64,000 bases of DNA from Myxococcales bacterium (GTDB lineage: Bacteria > Myxococcota > Polyangia > Nannocystales > Nannocystaceae), in the NCBI GenBank assembly GCA_016793465.1, contig JAEUJW010000011.1:49141-113140 (forward strand), written 5' to 3'. A program made the translations under genes and the position numbers. How positions within the stretch are numbered: position 1 is the first letter of the stretch; every line of letters starts with the position of its first letter. The notes below the pieces were generated by a model that saw only the letters and a list, made by a program, of their open reading frames with translations, was not told the origin of the DNA and did not search any database. Of this stretch, positions 16,365 through 23,206 are shown in pieces.

Positions 16365-16371
16365 CACGCGG

Positions 16372-17307
16372 GTGACGGGCGCACCTGACCCTTCAGGCAT
16401 GGCCGAAGCGCCAGCGGACGAGGCGTGGCTGCGGCGCCGCGAGAAGGGCACGGTGTTCGGGGCGCGGGCGCTGGTGCTGTTCGCGCGGATCTTCGGGCGC
16501 CGCGGGGCCGGCGTCGTGCTGCGCGTGGTGGCCTTCTACTACACGCTGTTCGCCGGGCCGGCGCGGCGGGCGGTGCAGCAGTACCTGCGGCGGATCGGCC
16601 GGCCCGCGGGGTTCTGGGGGGCGTACCGCAACATCCGCACGTTCGCGGTGTGCGCGCTCGACCGCGTGTTCCTCGTGCGCGGCGAGGTCGACCGCTTCGC
16701 GGTGACGAGCAACGGGGTCGAGCACTTAATCAAGCTGCGCGAGGAGCGGCGCGGGGCGATCCTGCTGGGCGCGCACGTCGGCAGCTTCGAGGCCATGCGG
16801 GCGTTCGGCAAGGACCAGGAGTTCAAGATCCACATCCTGGCGTACTGGGAGAACGCGCGGATGATCAGCAGCTTCCTCGCCACGGTCGGCGCGGACTTCC
16901 GCGGGCGGGTCATCGAGATCGACCCGAAGGACACCAGCTACATCTTCGCGGTGCAGGCGGCGATCGAGGCCGGCGACCTCGTGGCGGTGCTCGGCGATCG
17001 GGTCGGGGTCAACGAGAAGACGGCGACGGCGCGGTTCCTCGGCGCTCCGGCGCGCTTCCCGACCGGGCCGTACACGCTGGCCGCGCTGCTGCGCTGCCCG
17101 GTCTACCTCACGTTCGGGCTCTATCATGGCCCGAACCGCTACGATCTGTATTGCGAGCCGCTGGCCCAACAACTAGAACTGCCCCGGGGCGCCCGCGAGG
17201 CGGCCCTCGCCGCCCACGTGCAACGCTATGCCGATCGCCTCGAGCACTACTGCCGCATGGCCCCCGACAACTGGTTCAACTTCTTTGAATTTTGGAGCGC
17301 GCCGTGA
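16372..17307 (+). CDS. LpxL-type lysophospholipid acyltransferase (ApeJ/ApeD-like)
   Basis: 311 residues from GTG. It has the HxxxxE acyltransferase motif H135-V-G-S-F-E140, a downstream GDRVG, and the end NWFNFFEFW typical of the LpxL/HtrB branch found in APE and xanthomonadin clusters. It is probably a peripheral inner-membrane enzyme that transfers the aryl-polyene acyl chain to a lipid or sugar acceptor. The stop overlaps the GTG of the ammonia-lyase (GTGA). It heads a six-gene plus-strand run of pigment genes with 1-26 nt overlaps or very short gaps. Confidence 0.88.
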   Translation: MTGAPDPSGMAEAPADEAWLRRREKGTVFGARALVLFARIFGRRGAGVVLRVVAFYYTLFAGPARRAVQQYLRRIGRPAGFWGAYRNIRTFAVCALDRVFLVRGEVDRFAVTSNGVEHLIKLREERRGAILLGAHVGSFEAMRAFGKDQEFKIHILAYWENARMISSFLATVGADFRGRVIEIDPKDTSYIFAVQAAIEAGDLVAVLGDRVGVNEKTATARFLGAPARFPTGPYTLAALLRCPVYLTFGLYHGPNRYDLYCEPLAQQLELPRGAREAALAAHVQRYADRLEHYCRMAPDNWFNFFEFWSAP

Positions 17308-18836
17308 CTGAGACGGTGACGATCGGCGCGCACGGGCTGACGATCGAGGACGTGGTCCGCGTGGCGCGCGGGGCGGGGCTGACGATCGATCGCGAATTGC
17401 ACGCGCGGCTCGACGCGAGCGTGGCCCACCTCGAGCGGCGGCTGCACGCGGGCGACGTGGTGTACGGGGTCAACACCGGGTTCGGCGACTCGTGCGTCAA
17501 CGCGGTGGCCTCGGAGCACGTGAGGGCGATGCCGCTGAACCTGATCCGCTTCCACGGCTGCGGCACGGGGGCGCTGCTGTCGCCGGAGGAGTCGGCGGCG
17601 GTGGTCGCGGTGCGCGTGGCGGCGCTGGCCCGCGGGTGGTCGGGGGTGCGGCCGGCCGTGCTCGAGCGGCTGTGCGAGCTGGTGACGCGGCGGGTGCTGC
17701 CGGCGATCCCGAGCGAGGGATCGGTCGGGGCGAGCGGCGACCTGACGCCGCTGTCGTACGTGGCGGCGCTGCTGATCGGCGAGCGCGAGTGCTGGGCCGA
17801 GGGGCGCGTGCAGGACGCGGCGGCGGTGCTGCAGCAGCACGGGCTGGTGCCGCTGACGCCGGGGCCGAAGGAGAGCCTGGCGCTGATGAACGGGACCAGC
17901 GTGATGGTCGGGCTCGGCTGCCTGGCGTTCGCGCGGGCGGCGTCGCTGGCGCGCTGGTGCGCGGCGTTGACGGCGCTGACGAGCGAGGCGCTGGGCGGCA
18001 ACCCGGGGCACTTCGACGACCGCATCTTCGCGGCCAAGCCGCACCCGGGCCAGCGCGCGTGCGCGCGGTGGGTGCGCGAGGACCTGGCCGGTTCGTCGGG
18101 CGACGGCGAGGAGGCCGCGCGCGACCAGCCGCGCATCCAGGACCGCTACTCGGTGCGCTGCGCGCCGCACGTGATCGGGGTGCTGGTCGACGCGCTGCCG
18201 TGGATCCGCGGGTGGCTCGAGATCGAGGTCAACGGGGCCAACGACAACCCGCTGATCGACCCCGAGTCGGGCGACGCGCTGCACGGCGGGAATTTCTACG
18301 GGGGGCACGCCTGCTTCGCCCTCGACGCGCTGAAGACGGCGGTGGCCAACCTGGCCGACCTGGTCGACCGGCAGATGGCGCAGGTCAACAACCCGGCCAT
18401 GAGCAACGGGCTGCCGGCCAACCTGGTCGCGCGGACAGGCCCCGACCGCGCGGCCCACCACGGGTTCAAGGCCATGCAGATCTCGACCTCGGCGCTGGCG
18501 GCCGAGGCGTTGAAGCTGACCATGCCGGCCAGCGTCTTCTCGCGCTCGACCGAATGCCACAACCAGGACAAGGTCAGCATGGGGACGATCGCGGCGCGCG
18601 ACTGCCTGCGGGTCCTGGAGCTCACGGAGACGGCGGCGGCGATCGTCACGCTGGCGCTGTGCCAGGCGCTCGACCTGCGCGGCGGGCCGCGCTCGCGCCG
18701 GGCCCGGGCGCTGCACGCCGCCGTGCGCGCGCGGGTGGCGATGGTCGAGGCCGATCGCCGGCAGGACGGCGACATCTCCGTGGTGCTGGGGATGGCGCGC
18801 GACGGGTCGTTGCCGGTCGGGGAGGCGAGCCTGTGA
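17304..18836 (+). CDS. MIO-type aromatic amino acid / histidine ammonia-lyase
   Basis: 510 residues from GTG 17304. The MIO cofactor triad Ala143-Ser144-Gly145 is in VGASGDLTPLSY, and YGVNTGFGDS supplies the active-site Tyr loop. The substrate-selectivity loop reads LIRFHGCGTG, unlike the SH of standard HAL and differing from the SHSSG type I recall for flexirubin TALs. The position next to LPLAT, thioesterase and the ligase argues for tyrosine (or phenylalanine) ammonia-lyase giving coumarate or cinnamate as polyene starter. HAL activity cannot be excluded by sequence reading, but no other hut gene is near. An in-frame palindrome relative (18421-18440) encodes NLVARTG. Confidence 0.87.
   Translation: MTETVTIGAHGLTIEDVVRVARGAGLTIDRELHARLDASVAHLERRLHAGDVVYGVNTGFGDSCVNAVASEHVRAMPLNLIRFHGCGTGALLSPEESAAVVAVRVAALARGWSGVRPAVLERLCELVTRRVLPAIPSEGSVGASGDLTPLSYVAALLIGERECWAEGRVQDAAAVLQQHGLVPLTPGPKESLALMNGTSVMVGLGCLAFARAASLARWCAALTALTSEALGGNPGHFDDRIFAAKPHPGQRACARWVREDLAGSSGDGEEAARDQPRIQDRYSVRCAPHVIGVLVDALPWIRGWLEIEVNGANDNPLIDPESGDALHGGNFYGGHACFALDALKTAVANLADLVDRQMAQVNNPAMSNGLPANLVARTGPDRAAHHGFKAMQISTSALAAEALKLTMPASVFSRSTECHNQDKVSMGTIAARDCLRVLELTETAAAIVTLALCQALDLRGGPRSRRARALHAAVRARVAMVEADRRQDGDISVVLGMARDGSLPVGEASL
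18421..18440 (+). repeat. Dispersed palindrome relative in the ammonia-lyase gene
   Basis: ACCTGGTCGCGCGGACAGGC retains the right arm. It is read as N-L-V-A-R-T-G, the same frame as the main set. It may be a decayed copy or chance. Confidence 0.4.
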
Positions 18837-19255
18837 CCACCGAGTCGAGCCGCGGGCGCATGCACGAGGTGCATCACGACTTCGAGGTGCCGTTCCACGA
18901 CGTCGACGCCCTGCAGATCGTGTGGCACGGCCACTACTACAAGTACATGGAGCACGGGCGCACGGCGCTGATGCGCGCGCGCGGGCTCGACGTGGCCGAC
19001 ATGCGGGCGCTGGGCCACCGGCTGCTGCTGGTCGACTCGCACTGCCGGCACACGTTCCCGCTGCACTACGCGGACAGGGCGCGGGTGACGGCGTGGTTCG
19101 TGAGCGTGGCGCCGCGGCTGGTGATCGCGTATCGCATCCGCAACCTGACGCATGACCGCTGCTCGGCGCGCGGTCAGACGATTTTGATTACGACCGACGC
19201 CGAGGGTCGCATGCTGCCGGAGACGCCCGATGCGCTGCTGCAACGCCTGGTTTAG
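18833..19255 (+). CDS. Hotdog thioesterase (4HBT family), ApeK-like
   Basis: 140 residues from GTG overlapping the lyase stop (GTGA); ATG 18860 is an alternative that starts at the conserved domain. The signature DVDALQIVWHGHYYKYME matches 4-hydroxybenzoyl-CoA thioesterase family members, including ApeK. It should release polyene or aberrant acyl chains from ACP or CoA in the cytoplasm. Its end overlaps the next gene by 26 nt. Confidence 0.88.
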   Translation: MTTESSRGRMHEVHHDFEVPFHDVDALQIVWHGHYYKYMEHGRTALMRARGLDVADMRALGHRLLLVDSHCRHTFPLHYADRARVTAWFVSVAPRLVIAYRIRNLTHDRCSARGQTILITTDAEGRMLPETPDALLQRLV

Positions 19256-19934
19256 TGGGATGGTGATCGCGGGGATGTTGCTCGCCGGGGCGGCCGAGGC
19301 GCAGGCGCCTGTCGCCGCGCCGGCGGCCACGGCGGCCGCGCCGACGCTCGAGACGATCTTGACGCGCTTCGCGGCGATGACCGGGCTGTCGGCCAGGTTC
19401 CGCGAGGAGAAGCGCATGGCCCTGCTGGCGGCGCCGCTGGTCAACGAGGGCACGCTGTACTTCGCGCCGAAGGCGAGGCTGGCGCGGCACATCACGGCGC
19501 CGGCGCCGGCGACGGTGCTGATCGACGAGGGCTCGCTGCGCTACGCCGACGCGGGCGGCAGCGAGGCGCTGCAGCTCGACGCCAACCCGGTGCTGCGGCT
19601 GTTCGTCGACTCGTTCGTCAAGATCTTCGCGGGCGATCGCGCGGCGCTCGACCGCATGTACACGATGGAGCTGGCGATCCTGCCGGCGGGGGCGGACGGG
19701 GTGCCGCGCTGGTCGCTGAAGCTGCGCCCGAGGATCGCGCCGATGACCCAGGTGATCGACCGGCTCGAGCTGGTCGGGCGCGACGTGGTGCTCGAGACGA
19801 TGACGGTGGTGGAGGTCGGCGGGGACGAGACGATCACGACCTTCAGCGAGGTCGACGCCAACCGGAGGTTCACGCCGGAGGAGTCGTCCAGGCTGTTTAG
19901 CCTGCCGCCGCGGCCCGCGGCGGGGCCGCGGTAG
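19230..19934 (+). CDS. LolA-like outer-membrane lipoprotein carrier (ApeL)
   Basis: 234 residues. The start at 19230 gives a signal peptide with a basic residue (cleavage near AAEAQA); ATG 19260, just after the upstream stop, is possible but lacks the charge. The mature part has the LolA-type pattern FAAMTGLSARFREEKRM, then an LYFAPKARLARH beta region. In APE clusters this periplasmic protein is thought to carry the lipid-linked pigment to the outer membrane with the MMPL exporter. It is followed after 6 nt by that exporter gene. Confidence 0.87.
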   Translation: MRCCNAWFSGMVIAGMLLAGAAEAQAPVAAPAATAAAPTLETILTRFAAMTGLSARFREEKRMALLAAPLVNEGTLYFAPKARLARHITAPAPATVLIDEGSLRYADAGGSEALQLDANPVLRLFVDSFVKIFAGDRAALDRMYTMELAILPAGADGVPRWSLKLRPRIAPMTQVIDRLELVGRDVVLETMTVVEVGGDETITTFSEVDANRRFTPEESSRLFSLPPRPAAGPR

Positions 19935-19940
19935 CCGGCG

Positions 19941-22310
19941 ATGACGGCCACGGGCCGGCGGGCGATCCGGGCGGCGATCGGGTTCGTGCTGCTCGCGGTG
20001 CTGGTGGTGGTGTGCTGGCGGCGGCTCGCGGTCACCACCGACATCACGCACTTCATGGCCGACGAGACCGACGCGAAGCTCGCGGGGATCTCGCGCGAGC
20101 TGGCGCAGTCGGAGCTGACGCGCACGATGATCTTGAGCGTGCAGGCGGACGATCCGGCGGCGGCGAGGGCGGGCGCGAGGGCGCTGGCGGCGGCGCTCGC
20201 GGGGCACCCGGAGGTCGCGTGGCTGCGCGTCGGGCCGGGGTCGTTCGACGGCGAGGGCATCCACCGCGTGTACTTCCCGCATCGCCTGCAGCTGCTGGCG
20301 GACCCGGCGGAGCTGTCCGACGAGGGGCTGCGCGCGGCGGCGCGGGAGCTGAAGCGCGAGCTCGGCAAGCCCTCGGGGACATTTATCAAGAAGGTGGCGC
20401 CGCGGGATCCGCTGCTGCTGTATCCGCGGCAGCTGAAGGCGCTCGAGGCGGCGCGCGGCGGGGGGCTGACGATCGTCGACGGGCAGTTCATGGCCGACGA
20501 GACGCACGCGCTGGTGATGCTGGCGACGCACCACTCGCCGTTCGACGCCGAGGCGCAGCGGCCGCTGCAGGCGGCGATCGAGGCCGGCTTCGCGGAGGCC
20601 GACGCGGCCGCGGGCGGGGGCCTGACGCTGGGGCGCAGCGCGGTGGCGCGGTTCGCCCTGGCGGCCGAGCAGGCCATGCGCGACGACATCTCGCGGATCT
20701 CGACGGTGTCGACGATCGGGCTGCTGCTGCTGTTCGTGGCCGTGTTCCGCTGGCCGCATCTGATCGTGCTGGCGATGCTGCCGCTGCCGCTCGGGGTGGC
20801 GGCGGCGCTGGCGGCCTGTCTGTTGATCTTCGGGTCGGTGCACGGGCTGACGCTGGCGTTCGGGGCCACGCTGATCGGGGTGTGCATCGACTACTCGGTG
20901 CACCTGCTGAACCATCACCTGCTCGATCGGCGGCGCGAGGGGGCCGAGGCGAGCGCGCGGCGGATCGCGCCGGGGCTGTGGCTGGGGGCGCTGACGACGA
21001 TCGCGGGGTTCGCCGGGCTGGCGTGGACGAGCTTCCCGGGGCTGCGCGAGGTGGCGGTGTTCGCCAGCGTGGGCGTGCTGGTGGCCGCGCTGGCGACGCT
21101 GTACTGGCTGCCGGCGATGCTGTCGGCGAGGGCCGAGGCGGGGCGGCTGCAGCGGGCCGCGGCGAGCGGGGTGGCGCGGGCGGTCGAGGCGCTCGGGCGG
21201 CGGCGCCGGGTGGTCGCGGGGCTGCCGCTGACGGCGCTGCTGGTCGCGGCGATCGGGCTGCCGCAGATCCGCTGGACCGACGACATCAAGCTGCTGACCG
21301 TGATCGACCCGGCCATGCTGGCGGAGGACGAACGCGTGCGCGCGAGCGTGGCGCGCATGGACGGCGGGCGCTTCGTGGTGGCGATCGGCGAGGGCGCGAC
21401 GCTGGCGGCGGCGGAGGCGGCGGCGCTCGACGTCAACGACTCGGTGCGCGTGCGGCTGGCGGCGGCGCGGGCGGCGGGCGAGCTCGAGGAGTTTCGCAGC
21501 CTGCACACGTTCGTGCCGGGGCCGACGGCGCAGGCGGCCAGTTTAAATGCATTGCGGGCGCCGGGGCTGGCGGAGCGGCTCGACGCGGCGTTCGTGGCCG
21601 AGGGTTTTAATCCGGGCTCGTTCGCGGGGTTCTTCGCGGATGTCGCGCAGGACCCGGGGGCGTTGACGCTGGAGGTCCTGGCCGGGTCGCCGCTGGGGGA
21701 CGCGGTGCGGCCGTTCCGCGTCGAGCTGGCGCGCGGCGGCGAGGGGCACGCGGTGGCCATCCTGAGCTTCGTGCGCGGGGTCAAGGACGGAGCCTCGCTC
21801 GCGCGGCGGCTGGCGGACACGGCGGGGGCGCACTACTTCGATCAGCAGGAGACGATGGCGGCGGCGTACGGCCGCTACCGCGAGCGCACGCTCGAGCTGG
21901 TGACGCTGGGGCTGGTGGCGGTGCTGGCGATGGTGTGGCTGCGGCACCGGCGGCTGACGGTGGCGCTGGCGGCGTTCGCTCCGGCGGTGCTGGCGGCGGG
22001 CGCGAGCCTCGGGGCGCTGGCGCTGGCGGGGGTGTCGGTGGGGCTGCTGCACGTGGTGGCGCTGCTGCTGGTGCTGAGCATGGGGGTCGACTACGGGGTG
22101 TTCCTGGCCGAGACGCGGGACGACCCGGAGGGGTTCGCGGCGACGGTGCTGAGCGTGCTGATCGCGTGCACGTCGACGGTGCTGGCGTTCGGGCTGCTGG
22201 CGATGTCGGCGAGCCCGGCGCTGCGGGCGATCGGTGTGACGGTGGGGCTCGGCGTGCTGCTGAGCCTCGTGCTCGCGCCGGCGGCGCTGCTACTGGGAGG
22301 TCGGCGATGA
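19941..22310 (+). CDS. MMPL/RND-family exporter (ApeM)
   Basis: 789 residues with an N-terminal helix, a periplasmic loop, six helices (about 245-410), a second periplasmic loop and a second helical block (about 640-785). This is the duplicated RND plan. TLIGVCIDYSVHLLNHH and LVLSMGVDYGVFLAE are the two helix-4-type MMPL signatures with intramembrane Asp residues for proton coupling. It is expected to flip or export the aryl-polyene lipid across the inner membrane. The last 84 bp are imperfectly repeated just downstream. Its stop overlaps the start of a 29-codon ORF. Confidence 0.9.
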   Translation: MTATGRRAIRAAIGFVLLAVLVVVCWRRLAVTTDITHFMADETDAKLAGISRELAQSELTRTMILSVQADDPAAARAGARALAAALAGHPEVAWLRVGPGSFDGEGIHRVYFPHRLQLLADPAELSDEGLRAAARELKRELGKPSGTFIKKVAPRDPLLLYPRQLKALEAARGGGLTIVDGQFMADETHALVMLATHHSPFDAEAQRPLQAAIEAGFAEADAAAGGGLTLGRSAVARFALAAEQAMRDDISRISTVSTIGLLLLFVAVFRWPHLIVLAMLPLPLGVAAALAACLLIFGSVHGLTLAFGATLIGVCIDYSVHLLNHHLLDRRREGAEASARRIAPGLWLGALTTIAGFAGLAWTSFPGLREVAVFASVGVLVAALATLYWLPAMLSARAEAGRLQRAAASGVARAVEALGRRRRVVAGLPLTALLVAAIGLPQIRWTDDIKLLTVIDPAMLAEDERVRASVARMDGGRFVVAIGEGATLAAAEAAALDVNDSVRVRLAAARAAGELEEFRSLHTFVPGPTAQAASLNALRAPGLAERLDAAFVAEGFNPGSFAGFFADVAQDPGALTLEVLAGSPLGDAVRPFRVELARGGEGHAVAILSFVRGVKDGASLARRLADTAGAHYFDQQETMAAAYGRYRERTLELVTLGLVAVLAMVWLRHRRLTVALAAFAPAVLAAGASLGALALAGVSVGLLHVVALLLVLSMGVDYGVFLAETRDDPEGFAATVLSVLIACTSTVLAFGLLAMSASPALRAIGVTVGLGVLLSLVLAPAALLLGGRR

Positions 22311-22398
22311 ACGAGGATCGGTGTGACGGTGGGCTCGGCGTGGTGCCGAGCCTCGTGCTCGCGCCGGCGGCGCTGCTGCCGGGAGGTCTGCGATGAAC
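22229..22398 (+). repeat. Imperfect tandem duplication of the exporter 3' end
   Basis: Copy 1 is 22229-22312 and copy 2 is 22316-22398 (84 and 83 bp, roughly 90 percent identical by eye). Both begin gatcggtgtgacggt and end gcgatgaac, so each contains a GGGAGGT ribosome site and an ATG. Copy 2 lacks one G, which shifts the frame so that the new ORF matches the exporter C-terminus. Confidence 0.9.
22307..22396 (+). CDS. 29-codon ORF created by tandem duplication
   Basis: ATG 22307 overlaps the exporter stop (ATGA) and has GGGAGGT upstream. Its own TGA overlaps the ATG of the DUF3261 gene. After an unrelated start (MNEDRCDGG) the peptide GLGVVPSLVLAPAALLPGG copies the exporter's last 21 residues. 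It may be translated simply because it relays ribosomes from exporter to lipoprotein. Whether the peptide does anything is unknown. Confidence 0.45.
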   Translation: MNEDRCDGGLGVVPSLVLAPAALLPGGLR

Positions 22399-23010
22399 AG
22401 GGCGTTGTTGGTGTGGGGGCTGCTCGTCGCGTGTACACCGCGGCCGACGACGCCGCCGGATCCGTCGCAGATGCGCTACCCCGGCGAGTTCGTGGCCTCG
22501 GAGCGGCTGGCGGCGCGCGGCGACTTCCTGACGCGGCAGGCGCTGGTCGGGCGCTACGGCGAGCGCACGTTCCACGGCGAGGTGGTGGTCCAGAAGGTCG
22601 GCGGGGCGGTGACGCTGATCGGGGTGACGCCGTTCGGGGCCAAGGCGTTCGTGGTCCAGCAGGACGCCCAGGGGGTGCGGGGGCAGGAGATAATTAAAGG
22701 GACGCTGCCGTTTCCGCCGGAGTTCATGCTGCTCGACGTGCATCGCTCGCTGTTCATGGGGCTGTCCGAAGGGACAGGCGACGGCGCACGCGAGGGCGAG
22801 CGCGCGGGCGAGCGGATCGGCGAGCGGTGGCGGGACGGGAGGATCTTTGAGCGGACGTACCGGCGGCTCGACCGCAAGCCGAAGGGCACCATCACGGTGA
22901 CCTACGAGGGCGGCATGGCCGGCGAGCGGCCGCCGAGGACCATGCGGCTCGACAACGGGTGGTTCGGCTACCAGGTCGAGATCACGACGCTGAGCTGGCA
23001 GCAGCTGTGA
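22393..23010 (+). CDS. DUF3261 lipoprotein (ApeN-like)
   Basis: 205 residues. Lipobox LLVAC follows a short signal peptide. The body matches the DUF3261 pattern of APE clusters, with the FHGEVVVQKVGGAVTLIGVTPFGAKAF stretch split by short turns. It is probably an outer-membrane lipoprotein that receives the pigment lipid from the LolA-like carrier. A strong palindrome copy (22760-22779) encodes GLSEGTG followed by a charged repeat-like insert DGAREGERAGERIGE. ATAATTAAA at 22690 is a cluster of rare AT-rich codons. It ends the pigment operon. Confidence 0.85.
   Translation: MNRALLVWGLLVACTPRPTTPPDPSQMRYPGEFVASERLAARGDFLTRQALVGRYGERTFHGEVVVQKVGGAVTLIGVTPFGAKAFVVQQDAQGVRGQEIIKGTLPFPPEFMLLDVHRSLFMGLSEGTGDGAREGERAGERIGERWRDGRIFERTYRRLDRKPKGTITVTYEGGMAGERPPRTMRLDNGWFGYQVEITTLSWQQL
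22760..22779 (+). repeat. Dispersed palindrome copy in the DUF3261 gene
   Basis: GGCTGTCCGAAGGGACAGGC has a near-perfect inner palindrome. It is read as G-L-S-E-G-T-G. Confidence 0.75.
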
Positions 23011-23206
23011 GCGGCGACGGCGACGGCGTCGGCGTCGGCGCGACCGGGTGGGCGTGCAGCCAGTCGTCGACCTGCTCGCGCTCGCGGGCGTAGGTCGGCC
23101 GGCGGCTGTGAGCGTCACGGCGACGGCGCGGGCGTCGGCGCGACCGGGTGGGCGTGCAGCCAGTCGTCGACCTGGGCGAGCTCGCGGGCGTAGGCCAGGC
23201 CGGCGG
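23005..23206. repeat. Imperfect tandem duplication of the kinase 3' end
   Basis: About 100-bp copies at 23005-23105 and 23106-23206, both starting ctgtgagcg and sharing a 39-nt core (from cgaccgggtgggcg). The proximal copy ends the kinase gene (QVDDWLHAHPVAPTP). The distal copy lies past its stop, is offset by 100-101 bp and abuts the DUF3261 stop. Reverse-frame coding similarity persists in the distal copy. Confidence 0.85.
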
